Assembly (NCBI GenBank): GCA_018136815.1
Contig: CM030937.1
Coordinates: 4,214,226-4,278,225, forward strand
DNA length: 64,000 nt
Origin: Isochrysis galbana
Lineage: Eukaryota; Haptophyta; Isochrysidales; Isochrysidaceae
Direction: 5' to 3'
This document shows, piece by piece, positions 25,841-35,199 of this stretch (its first letter is position 1; every line of letters starts with the position of its first letter). The notes below the pieces were generated by a model. That model had not been told where the DNA came from. It made no database searches and worked only from the letters and a program-made list of their open reading frames with translations. A program made the translations under genes and the position numbers.

Positions 25841-26290
25841 TGGCCCTCTTTTGACGGAACGCGACTTATGCGCGTAGGGTCCCTGCGCTCCGCCCCCACC
25901 CGCGCCCGTCACTTCATGCGTCGATACCACTCTCTGCTCCAACGCGTCGCCGCCGGCGAAGTGGCGCTTCACCACGTGACGTCCGAGCACATGGCGGCGG
26001 ACTTCCTCACGAAGTGGCTGCCCAAGCGCAAGGCGGACGCCTGCTGCGTCCGCTACGCAACGAACTCCTGGGCGCACGTCGCCACCGTTTGAGCTGCTGC
26101 AAGCCCCCCCCCTGCAAGCCCCCCCCCTTTTCTCTCTGCCTTCTGCAATGCGCTCGCCCCGTTTCCCGCTTCTCGCATTGGGGGGGGTGTTGCGGGTAAG
26201 GGGTTTGCCCGGTTTCCCTCTTGTACATTCCCGACCGTTAGGTTTTCCCTCGCGTGATGAAGTCGCGTTCCGTCAAAAGAGGGCCAGGTT
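25841..26290. repeat. Inverted pair of TTTTGACGGAACGCGAC blocks around a copia relic
   Basis: A 27-bp block centred on TTTTGACGGAACGCGAC occurs at about 25842-25868 and as perfect reverse complement at about 26264-26290, each with A-rich sequence on its outer side. Between them, 25915-26092 (+) reads YHSLLQRVAAGEVALHHVT and SEHMAADFLTKWLPKRK. This is the C-terminal end of a Ty1/copia RNase H (the VPT..N.ADIFTK motif). Single copies of the block occur at about 28592-28618 and 47568-47588 (degenerate). It may be a terminal inverted repeat of a small transposon. Confidence 0.65.
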
Positions 26291-26327
26291 ATTTGTTTTC
26301 TTTTTAGTATATACAATTACAAGGGTG

Positions 26328-26785
26328 ATGTGCGAGCGTGCGCTCCGGATGCGCGCGGTCGATCAGCGCGTGATCGAGCGGAGCCTGCCGGAGCAGTTCC
26401 ACCACCTCGGCCTGTCGCGCGGGATCCTCGACGGCGGCGCGGGTCCCCTGAGCGGCTACGTGTCGCGCATGGGCGCCGAGTGGGAGGCGCGCGTGCGCTC
26501 GTCGAGCGAGGTGTCGAAGGCGCACGCGGGGCTGGTGCGGACGGCGCTGGCGGCCCTCGCCCTGTGGGGCCATTCGATGGGCCCGGTCCGGTCGGTGGGC
26601 GCGGAGCGGCACCGGCTGTGCACGCACTGGATGCACGAGCGTCCGCGGCGCGGCAACTTTGGCGCGGGGCAGGTGCCCGTGCCGGAGACGCACCTGAAGC
26701 TGGTGGTCAGCTTCGGGTACCACTGTCGGTGGCTAGGGATGCCGGAGGGCGTGCGGTTCCTTCCCCACGGGAGGCGCGAGGACGG
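26328..26785 (+). CDS. Unidentified open frame abutting the ankyrin gene
   Basis: From the ATG at 26328 a frame reads about 150 residues of protein-like composition (VIERSLPEQFHHLGLS, YVSRMGAEWEARVRSS, AHAGLVRTALAALALWG, THLKLVVSFGYHC). It then runs into sequence antisense to the ankyrin gene. No family recognised. It begins just outside the inverted-repeat block and ends where ankyrin repeats end, so it may belong to inserted DNA. Confidence 0.3.
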
Positions 26786-27559
26786 GGCCAGCATTTCCAC
26801 GTGCCCACCCTCGGCGGCGGCGGTGCAGATGCGCTGCGCATCCCACTCGCAACCATTCGCGCGTGCCCACTGTAGCACTTCCAGGTGTCCACCCTCCGCG
26901 GCTTGAATGCACGTGTCCGCATCCCATTGGCACCCATTCGCGCGTGCCCACTGTAGCACTCCCAGGTGTCCACCCGCGGCGGCGGCAGCGCAGATGTTAC
27001 CCCACAGGCCCTGGTTCTCGCGCGCCCACTGCAGCACTCCCAGATGTCCGCCCCTGGCAGCGTGTGTGCACACCTTGGAAAGATCTGAAGGCAGGAGTCC
27101 CAACTCGTTCGCCCACTTCAGCACATACAGCTTCCCCCCTTGGGCGGCGAATGCCCACGTCGTCTCACTGCAGTCGAGGGAGTTGTTTTCTTCCATCCAT
27201 GCCAGCACATGGATGTGTCCCCCTTCGGCGGCCACCCAGCACACCATGCGGCTATCCATGGGGCAGCCTTGCTCAAGCAGCCAGTTCAAGACGTGGAGGT
27301 GGCCACCACTCGCCGCTCTGACGTATGTCAGTCTGTCAAGAGGACATCCCTGTGCACGCAGCCATTGCAGCATCTCCAAGTTGCCCGCCCTTGCGGCCTC
27401 ATGACACGCCGTCACGTTCAGTGGACACGGCGGGTCCAGCTCACGCAGCCAATTGAGAATGCCCAGATGGCCACCCCTGATAGCGGCGGAGCATGAGCCC
27501 GTGCCCATACAAGTAATCACAGTCGAAAAGCGCCGACACGGCGCCCTCCGGGGGGACAC
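26786..27559 (-). CDS. Ankyrin-repeat protein, C-terminally truncated
   Basis: About 258 codons made almost wholly of short ankyrin-type repeats with the consensus AAxGGHLxVLQWARANGCxWD, nine units (for example GGHLGILNWLRE, GNLEMLQWLRAQGCPLD, GGHLEVLQWARANGCEWD). This type is common in algae, oomycetes and giant viruses and mediates protein binding. The last unit stops at GGHVEML and the frame continues into unrelated sequence, so the 3' end is lost. The 5' end is also unclear: the first in-frame start (27559) gives no leader or F-box. Confidence 0.75.
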
Positions 27560-28194
27560 GCGCCGCGGGAAGCAGGGAGTCTACATCTAAAATTTTAAAA
27601 TAACGCTCTGTATACAACTGTGGACATTCGATCGCTCAATTCGACTCATGTCCCACAATTGACGGAACGACACCTTGACTCCCTCCCCGCTGTCACGCTC
27701 CGACGCCTCCCCCCCCTTCGCGTCGGCCCGTTAGGTCCGTCCCCCTTCTCTCTCCTCCCCCGTTCTCTCCCCGAGTGTTCCCTTGTTTCCCCGGCCTCGT
27801 TTCATCCCTCTCTTTTCCCGCGTGTTTTCCCTTCCCCGTTGTTTACTTTTCCCGGCGAGTGTCCTCTCCCTTGTTCTTCGTCCAGCGATCAGCGTCACCG
27901 CCCGAGCGCCTCTCGTGCCCTTTCTGGTCTACTCGTGTCCCTTGTGCTTGTCCCGCTCGTCTCCATGCCGTTCGAGACCGAGCCCTCGGTCTCCCCTTCG
28001 TCCGCGCGTGCCTCCCCCGTCCGTGCCATCCCATCCCCTGCCCCCTCTTCTGTCTGTACAATGTACATCTGTACATCACATGTTACTACCAGTCACAGCC
28101 CACAGCCCATCCACACCAACACACACATCAGCCACAGCCCATCATCACCCCTCTCAACCACAATCAAGGAAAGAGGGGGAGAAGGCGAGGATAC

Positions 28195-28290
28195 GGGGAT
28201 ACGGGGCGACGGGAGGGTAAGGGCGATGACGGGCGAGGGTAGATTATACCGGACTAGCGATAGGTGTGTGCAGCCCTGAATCTTCAGATC

Positions 28291-28292
<2 letters not shown>
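28195..28292 (+). repeat. LINE-type 3' tail fragment
   Basis: Shares TAAGGGCGATG, TAGGTGTGTGCAGCC and CTGAATCTTCAG with the 3' ends at 18114-18216 and 40596-40715. Here the T tail is replaced by a GT repeat. No duplication found. Confidence 0.65.
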
Positions 28293-28321
<29 letters not shown>

Positions 28322-28441
28322 TACAAGCCATCGGGCGTGCCAGGAGAGTGGGTGGGTCCTCCCCCATGGCAGGGGAGGAGTGGAGAGAGAGGGGGGCTCG
28401 TTCGTGCCCCCCCATGGGCGAACTAAGTATAAACTTAGTTG
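28322..28441 (-). mobile_element. CAACTA-hairpin retroposon, family A, fragment
   Basis: Minus strand starts CAACTAAG TTTATA CTTAGTT then CGCCCATGGGG, a perfect version of the family-A terminal hairpin. Only the first ~120 bp are present. Confidence 0.7.
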
Positions 28442-28918
28442 GAGGCGATCATAAGAGACGCACTGCTTGCTGCTCAGCCTGCACCGCGCCTTGCGCTCAG
28501 CGGCGCGCCTTAGCGGCCATGCACCGGGGAAATCAATAACATTGTTTCTCATCATACTTCATAGATGAGATGTAAAAATAAAACGTTTGCGTGGTCCTCT
28601 TTCGACGGAACGCGACCTTTGTGGCCAAGACAGCCGTGTGCACGCGCTGTGGGGTGCATGCATGAGGTGCTCCGCGCTCCACGAGCGCTGAAAGACCGAC
28701 AATTGCCACTATCAGCACTGAAGGGCCGACACACGCCAACGAGCGATGGTCTCGTCTGCACTACATTCCAAAAGCGTACCATCCTCACCTGGCTGGCTGG
28801 ATCCGCTGTCACTACCACGCAACATAAAAACTGGAAAGTCAATGGAATGTCCCCATTTTGGGCTTCGTAGCATATCATCGATACAGATCGAACGTGCCGC
28901 CGAATCGCGAGCCCTCTT

Positions 28919-30559
28919 TTAAAGCAATGCGTCATCGTCGTCGTCGTAATCCTCCTCCTCTGATAGACCAAGCGATGAGTCACCATCATCCGCAAAAGAT
29001 GACCCCGGAGCTGCATCCCTCACATTGCTCGTAGAAGAGGGAGCCTCATTACCGTTACGAGTGGCACTGCTCCTGTGAATGAGGAGATGTCTTGCTTAGA
29101 GTTCACACGACTTACTCAAAATGTGCAGAATATGTACTCCGGTCTAACTACTCAGGTTACGGCGGGAATCCTAGCAGGCATCGCACCTGAATACCCGAAG
29201 AGCGGTGGATGAGGGTGCAAAGATGACATCATCAGTTGAGTTGGTGGCAACAAGTGAGGCAGCAATTGTGTGCAAATCGGACACGAGAACACTCTCAGGC
29301 TCGCTCGGCATTTCGGGATCGCCTTGAGACAGGGAGATATTCTTGTACGTGTTGAGCGCATCCGACTGTAAGCAATCGCACCGGTAGACGCCATGTAAGC
29401 TTTGTCATAGGGTGCAATGAGTTTTGAGACTATCATCATCTCATGGCGTAGGGGCCCCCATCATCACTTTGTTGACGCACCTTCCGAAAGAAAAGGATTT
29501 TCCGTTGCTTGCCCGAAGCCGACTGGGCCAGCAAGGATGGGATATGGAAAATTGGGACCAGTCCTGAGGCGGCGCTCAGGCGATCAGGAGGAGGAGGTTC
29601 CTACAAAATCAAGGCATGGGTGGATGGAGACAACTCACCACCAAGAAATGGCTTGCGGAAGCTACCACGGGGTGCTCACACCTGCATGAGTTCGAGTGCG
29701 TCTGAGACCGCACTCATAGTTGGGATCAAGACAAATCTCTCTCGAACTTCTGCTCCTTTGACCTCTTCCGACGAGTAAGCACTGATCACTTGCGCAAGAG
29801 ACAGCGCTGCGACCTGGAGCTGTACATCTGGTGAACGCGACTGGAGGCGTCGCTTGAAGAGTTCGGCATCCATGTACCTGCATCCAACATGCAGGTTGAA
29901 ATTTGCCACGTACTTCATTCGCATCGACAGATCGTGACTATCAACCACCACCAAGTTGCCACAGTAACAGTACCAGGCCTTGGGTGTGGGTTGTGGTGGA
30001 GTGCGGGGAAGGAGGGGGTCAGCACTCACTCCACAAAAAAATACGCAAGTCGTTCTCCGTCTGCTTGTGGGATAGTCAGTGGAGCAGAGGTGTTTCCCAC
30101 AGTAACGGTGAAAGCTGGCACCATTCCTAGTTCCTCGGCGATCGGGGTAAGCACCTCAGACAACTTGCCGATCTGAGCGAGCCGTTCAGGCGACAGCGTT
30201 AATTGTTCTTTAGGGCGCTCCGCCTCTCGACCGAGCTTTTCATCGTCTGCAAGCTCAGAACCCTGCTCGGCGCGCCGTTTGGTGGCTTCAGATGGTTTGG
30301 AGGCCGAGGACTCCTCCTCGTCTGCAGCATGGCCTCCACGAAGAAGATGAGTGATAGCATAACGCGGCATAGCCTCAGCCACCGGGAGCTGGCAGAAATT
30401 ACCGACTGCGAACTTCGTACAAGTGCGTCCATTAGGGTTGGCAAGATTAGGAGCAAGCTGATCGTTTTCTGTCTCAAAAAATCCAGATTGCGTCTGGCTG
30501 CCGATCTTTATGCCATAAGCTATGCCGGCTGATGCGAGGATGATACCAGTGAACTTCAT
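28919..30559 (-). CDS. Unknown five-exon gene, acidic C-terminus
   Basis: Exons on the minus strand: 30559-30030, 29937-29682, 29600-29481, 29365-29187 and 29072-28919. All splice sites are GT-AG and in phase, giving 412 residues. The N-terminus has a hydrophobic stretch (FTGIILASAGIAYGIKIG), then a charged region (EATKRRAEQGSELADDEK, LSPERLAQIGKLSEVLTPIAEEL). Exon 2 holds MKYVANFNLHVGCRYMDAEL and VQLQVAALSLAQVISAY, helical and possibly ARM/HEAT-like. The C-terminus is Ser-rich and very acidic (LSEEEDYDDDDDALL). I do not recognise the family. A further 5' exon between 30600 and 30700 is conceivable, but the phase I tested did not fit. Divergent from H2A copy 2. Confidence 0.7.
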
Positions 30560-30840
30560 TGTCCCTATTGCGATCAGCGCAGAGGAAGGTGAAGCTCAAT
30601 CGCTGAAGCAATGCGTACTACTCACCCGGCATCTTTTAGTGCACACGCTTGGGCGCAGATGCGCACACCTCGTGTCGACGGAGGCGCGCACGAGGACGAC
30701 GATCGACGAATCTTCGCGCTCATCGACTCCGTAGCGATACTTTTAAAGTAGTTGTTCGTAAATTACCCAGGTGTGCAAGTTTTATTTTTGATTGGCACAG
30801 AGAGTAGCTGGGAGGGAAGGAGGAGGGAAGGGGTCCTCAC

Positions 30841-30863
30841 GCCGGCGCGACGCGCCGCTGCAG
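30841..30863 (+). promoter_or_regulatory. Histone promoter box, H2A copy 2
   Basis: GCCGGCG, CGAC, GCGCCGCTGCAG, ending 69 bp before the ATG. Confidence 0.75.
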
Positions 30864-30932
30864 GAAATGGGTAGCATCCTAGTTCGCCTGCCTTAAAAGA
30901 AAAAGGGTTGCCTGCGGCTGAGCTCTGCGGGG

Positions 30933-31307
30933 ATGGTGAAGGGTGGCGGCCGTGGTGGCTCGAAGAAGAAGGCGACGTCGCGGTCGGCCAAGGCTGGTCT
31001 CCAGTTCCCGGTCGGCCGTGTGCACCGTCACATGAAGCTTGGCCGCTACGCCTCCCGCATTGGTGCTGGTGCGCCCGTGTACTTGGCGGCTGTCCTGGAG
31101 TACATGGCTGCTGAGGTGCTTGAGCTTGCTGGCAATGCAGCCCGGGACAATAAGAAGTCTCGGATTGTCCCTCGCCACATCACGCTTGCGGTGCGCAATG
31201 ACGAGGAGCTGAACAAATTCCTCGGCGGAGTGACCGTTGCTTCTGGCGGAGTCCTGCCGAACATCCACTCTGTGCTCCTGCCAAAAAAGGCCAAGAAGGA
31301 GGCCTGA
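30933..31307 (+). CDS. H2A: Histone H2A (copy 2)
   Basis: 124 residues, identical to copy 1 except Ala for Ser near the C-terminus ([10 protein letters not shown]). The coding DNA is almost identical to 15261-15635, with only a few silent changes, while the flanks are unrelated apart from the promoter box and stem-loop. That pattern suggests recent duplication or gene conversion. No intron, no SQ motif. Confidence 0.99.
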   Translation: MVKGGGRGGSKKKATSRSAKAGLQFPVGRVHRHMKLGRYASRIGAGAPVYLAAVLEYMAAEVLELAGNAARDNKKSRIVPRHITLAVRNDEELNKFLGGVTVASGGVLPNIHSVLLPKKAKKEA

Positions 31308-31348
31308 TAAAACACGCCTGGGTCTAGGTACATTGGGTGCCTTCATCA

Positions 31349-31364
31349 GGTGTTTTTGAACACC
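31349..31364 (+). terminator. Histone mRNA 3' stem-loop (H2A copy 2)
   Basis: GGTGTT TTTG AACACC followed by ACCC, 41 nt after the stop codon. Confidence 0.9.
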
Positions 31365-32126
31365 ACCCTCATTCAATGCTCAAGATGCACCTTGTAGCAC
31401 CTTGATTTAAAACCATTCTTCTCGTGCTTTTGATCTCTGCGGCGTACCCATGTAACCCGATCCTGGTCATCCTTCGTTTTCGACCATTGTGGACAAGCTA
31501 ATCATTACTAATGGCTCATTGTTTTGTCATGTCGTCTTCCGTAGTTACAGAACATTGCTGTGCTTTTGTCCCGGGCTGCATTGCCAGGTGATTCAAGCTG
31601 ATTCGATTCGTTTGTTTTCACTTGGGCGATTTCCATGAGTGAACCTTCAAATTTTATAGAAAGAGGATGGTGGATACGTTGCCACAGATTCTTGATTGGC
31701 ATTGGTGGCCGTTGATCTGGGTCATCCGCGTGCTGGAAGAACAATGTCGCCGACGGCGAGTCGACCTACAGGCTCTGATTACTGTGAAGCTCTAGCTTTG
31801 GAGGACTATGATTGGTGCCACTGGCCCCCCACATTGCTGCTGCTCGTAAGTGTCCGTCATGTTTGAGGCCACGCATATGCGTGGACTGGACTGATGTATG
31901 TTGTATAGTAGTTGGTTGCGACGGAGCGCGCCGACGCGAATCCCCTCTCATTCGGGTCCCCCGCCGAGGGCGGCCCCCCAAACCACCCGGAGCAGTCGTT
32001 GTCGAAGCGACCGCGTCTGCCCTCGGAGGCCAAGCAGGCGCGTGCAACTCCGGCGTCGCGGCACACGGTCTGTTAGGACTAAGGCGGTCAAACAGTGATT
32101 TATGACTACTTAGCTCAACACTCATC
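31365..32126. other. Intergenic, one dispersed motif copy
   Basis: A minus-strand variant of CTGTTTGACCGCCCTA at 32081-32096 (one base changed); its upstream ATAAATCA matches the copy at 46311. A short AT-hook-like frame (RRGRPPKPP, near 31960) is too weak to call. Confidence 0.5.
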
Positions 32127-32143
32127 TTATGATTGATCGCCAT

Positions 32144-32911
32144 CAACTAAGTTTATACTTGGTTGACCCATGGGGGGGCACGAGCCCCCCCCTCTCTCCA
32201 CTCCTCCCCTGCCATGGGGGAGGAACCACCCATCCTCCTGGCATGCCTGATGGCTTGCCAGGAGGCCACTGCCTTACTGATCCACTCCCTTCCCCACAGG
32301 CTCGCCCCATTCGCCCATCCTGGCCCCTCGTGGCCAGCCCATTGCTCCAACCCCCCCTCCCCCCCTGGTCGACAAGCAGACAGGTGCAGCGTGGGGGCTC
32401 CAGAGGCTCAGGAGCGCCAGCGAGGGGGAGGCAGGGGAGGCCAGGGCCCAGCCCCAGCCTCCTCTGCCCCCTGAGCTGGCCTCCAGGAGCCTCCAGGGGC
32501 CGCCAGAGGGCAGCTGGAGGCCTGGCGCAGGCGCGCCATCGCGCGTGCCGCAGGAGAGGGGAGAGAGAGCGCGGAGAAGGGGGGGGGCGGAGCGAGAGCC
32601 CCGCCCACCGGAAAATCGGTAAGTCCCGCTCCTGTTTACAGGATAAGTCGGGACAAAGTCGGCCGCCCACTCGGAGACACAGGAGGAAGGGGGGGAAAGA
32701 TCACCGGGGGGAGGCGCGGGCCACCGGACCATATCTAAGCCCTTCACCCCTATCCCCCTAGTAGTGTACGGGGGGAGCCGCCTGATGGCGGGGGGAGATG
32801 GGGCCGGGGGAATGGGGGTGTAGAAAGTACGCTACGTACTATGTGTAGTAGGTAGTGGTTCCATTCGCCACGAGTGCGGTAAGAATATTAAAAGGTTTTT
32901 TTTTGTTTTTT
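32144..32911 (+). mobile_element. CAACTA-hairpin retroposon, family A, copy 2
   Basis: 768 bp between perfect 17-bp direct repeats TTATGATTGATCGCCAT (32127-32143 and 32912-32928). It begins CAACTAAG TTTATA CTTGGTTG, an eight-pair hairpin with one G-U pair, then ACCCATGG, and ends with an oligo-T tail (nine T, G, eight T). The sequence matches 17048-18297 inverted over most of its length. An alternative reading is that the right-hand repeat starts a second, related element (32912 onward also continues CATGGAGGGGGG), making a head-to-tail pair. Confidence 0.8.
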
Positions 32912-33279
32912 TTATGATTGATCGCCATGGAGGGGGGCCTCGCGCCCCCCCCCACTCTCTCGACTCTCCTCATGGGGGGCGAGAACCATCCACCCCCCTG
33001 CGTTGCCTCTTGGCATGCAGGGGGGACTCACTCAAACTGCCCAGACTCTCCCAGAGAGCTGGGCACAGATCGCACGCCCTGGCCCGCGTTGGCCAGCTTG
33101 ACGCTCTGACCAACCCCTCCTCCCCCTTGGGCCCCCCTGATCAGGTTCCCCCAGCCAGCTCCAGTCGACCGGCAGGGGCGCGAGAGCCAGCGAGGGAGAT
33201 GCAGGAGGGGCCAAGGCCATGCCCTAGCCTCACCTGCCCCCTGAGCTGTGCTCCCAGGCCCCCTGCAGACCTACGGGGG

Positions 33280-33422
33280 GGACGCTGGGGGGCGCTGGGG
33301 GAGGGCGCTGGGGGTGGGCGCTGGGGGAGGGCGCTGGGGGAAGGGCGCTGGGGGAAGGGCGCTGGGGGAAGGGCGCTGGGGGAAGGGCGCTGGGGGAAGG
33401 GCGCTGGGGGAAGGGCGGCTGG
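33280..33422 (+). repeat. G-rich 14-bp minisatellite
   Basis: About nine to ten copies of GGGCGCTGGGGGAA (period 14), more degenerate at the left. Each unit has G runs able to form quadruplexes. Confidence 0.9.
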
Positions 33423-33844
33423 GGTTTATGATCTCCGGCTGAGGCTCGTTGAAGCCAGCGGTCGCTCGGGGCCCAAGCCGGCCCAAGCCGGCGATGGCAC
33501 TGTGAGAAAAGTCTTGCGGGGACTGCGGTGGGGCGAGCAAGGGTAGCAGGGGACGCGCTGGCGGCGAGCGGGCAGGAACGGCGGCGGCAGTGGCGGGCCG
33601 GGGGGGGGGGGGGGGGTGCGGGGCGGGTGCGCCTCCGGCGGAGCGGCAGAGGCGGGGGCGCGCGGGGGTGGGCGGGGGGTTCCCGCGGGGGGAGGGGTGG
33701 AGGGGTGGGGGGTCGCGGGGGGGGGGCTCTCTCCTTCGCTTCCACACAAACCCCTCTCCGCTTCTAGACGTAGACCATTTCCTCAAATGTTGTGCCTGAT
33801 CTTAGAATCGCTCATTAAAATATTATAATATTAGTGGTGGACCA

Positions 33845-33905
33845 CCTGATATCAGGTCCTGATATCATGTATCAGGTCGCCAAGACCTGATGACCTGAGA
33901 CCTAA
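33845..33905. repeat. CTGATATCAGG/ATCAGGTC word cluster
   Basis: Partly palindromic words around ATCAGGTC repeated several times at irregular spacing. Similar patches occur at 40285-40375 and 42408-42455. Confidence 0.6.
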
Positions 33906-34170
33906 CGGGGCATCTGGGGTCGCGAGCGCAGCCGTAGATCATTAAGAAGTTATTTTCTCCTTATCATCTCTGTCGCACTGCGATCAAATAAGATTTTCAG
34001 AAAATTTCAAATATCTTATCGGGCGCCGAGAAGCCAAAGCCATTGTGGTCTGTGGTCTGTTGATGCTTAGAGCTCCTAAGGGAAATATACATGAATCCGG
34101 ATGCGCAAGGCCCAACAAAAGGAAGATTTCGAGCATGTTTGTGGTGGTGGTCACAATGCACTGCGCATCC

Positions 34171-35199
34171 TCAGGCGAGGGTCACCGTAGAGCCTACCTG
34201 CCGCCAAGTCTTCTCCTTCGATTCGGCTCTAGAAGTCTTGCCACCAACGCTACTCTCCTCATCCAAGGCTGCCATCCGAAGTCGATGCCACCTATTTCGA
34301 ATAGCATGCTCTGTGCGACGAGGCAATTTTTCAGCAATGCGGTTCCAGCGACGCCCATTGGCTGCAACAGAGCGAATGATTTCCATGTCTTCCCCAGCCG
34401 TCCATGAATGGCGCGGTTCGGCACTATTTTTCTTCTGCCGTGGAGTAGAAACTACCTTGGATGCAGCTTGCAGTAAGCAGTCGTCATTCGATACGCAACA
34501 TCGTAATGTATCCGTCGATTGCAATCTGGCCCAACGATTGCGCACAGCGTCATCTGATCTGCCGGGTAGCCGAGAAGATATTGCACGCCATTTTGTACCG
34601 AGCTCCTCTACACCCCTGCGAATCTCCGCGTCCTCCCAGGGAAGCCATTCCTTCCTTGAATGTGTTGATCCAACTGATGGAACCCGAGTCAGCATCTTCA
34701 TGTCCTTAACATGTACACCTGGAAACTCCATCGGAGTCAATGTGGGTGAACCGGAAGATCCGGCTTCCACCTCATCAATCGGCGATGAGGCATCGGCAAT
34801 GTCCTCCAGGTTGATGCTGAGTTGATCGATATCAGAATCAGATTCACTCGAGGAGTATGGCTCTGAGATGCTTCCATCAGAAATGCTCAGGTCCAACCCG
34901 ATCTCCGGCGGGACAGGATGGGCGACGAGCTGCCAGAGCAGGTCATCCACACGATCTTCGTGTGTTGTCGAGTCCATCATGCGCAAATCAGACCAAAACT
35001 CTTCCTCTCCAACATCAAAGGCTGCCGGGCTGGACACCAGCAACGTACTTGCTGCTTGACCTTGATGAGGGTAGGGGCAGTCGTCTACGTGCTTCATGCG
35101 CTTAGTGGCGGTGGCGTCGGTCAAATCATCAGGTGACAGAGTCATATCTATGGTTCCATAGACCGCATCAGCATGCATGCTGCGCTTGGCGTGCACCAT
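34171..35199 (-). CDS. Two-repeat Myb-like DNA-binding protein
   Basis: 342 residues in one open frame. Two Myb/SANT repeats lie in the C-terminal half: WLPWEDAEIRRGVEELGTKW ... LPGRSDDAVRNRWARL and SWTAGEDMEIIRSVAANG ... LPRRTEHAIRNRWHRL. Both have the third-helix NRW signature and both bind DNA in known family members. The linker between them is about 30 residues, longer than in plant R2R3 proteins, so this is not a classical R2R3-MYB. The N-terminal half is acidic and Ser-rich (SEPYSSSESDSDIDQL), a possible activation region. A GTAGGC donor-like site just before the stop (after TWRQ) means a further 3' exon cannot be excluded. Confidence 0.85.
   Translation of the reverse strand: MVHAKRSMHADAVYGTIDMTLSPDDLTDATATKRMKHVDDCPYPHQGQAASTLLVSSPAAFDVGEEEFWSDLRMMDSTTHEDRVDDLLWQLVAHPVPPEIGLDLSISDGSISEPYSSSESDSDIDQLSINLEDIADASSPIDEVEAGSSGSPTLTPMEFPGVHVKDMKMLTRVPSVGSTHSRKEWLPWEDAEIRRGVEELGTKWRAISSRLPGRSDDAVRNRWARLQSTDTLRCCVSNDDCLLQAASKVVSTPRQKKNSAEPRHSWTAGEDMEIIRSVAANGRRWNRIAEKLPRRTEHAIRNRWHRLRMAALDEESSVGGKTSRAESKEKTWRQVGSTVTLA

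Larger units (their letters stand above)
27560..28918. other. Repeat-rich intergenic region
   Basis: 27640-28200 is pyrimidine-rich low-complexity sequence resembling 16440-17030 inverted. 28195-28292 is a copy of the LINE-tail sequence (AAGGGCGATG ... TAGGTGTGTGCAGCCCTGAATCTTCAG). A GT microsatellite (about 28291-28321) and the first ~120 bp of a family-A retroposon (28322-28441, minus) follow. One TTCGACGGAACGCGAC block lies at 28600. No gene. Confidence 0.6.
32912..34170. other. Diverged family-A-like repeat, minisatellite and G-rich DNA
   Basis: 32929-33270 resembles the interior of family A. 33280-33422 is a G-rich minisatellite. 33598-33730 is mostly G. 33835-33905 is a CTGATATCAGG word cluster. 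No gene. Long proline/glycine frames here are composition artefacts. Confidence 0.6.
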
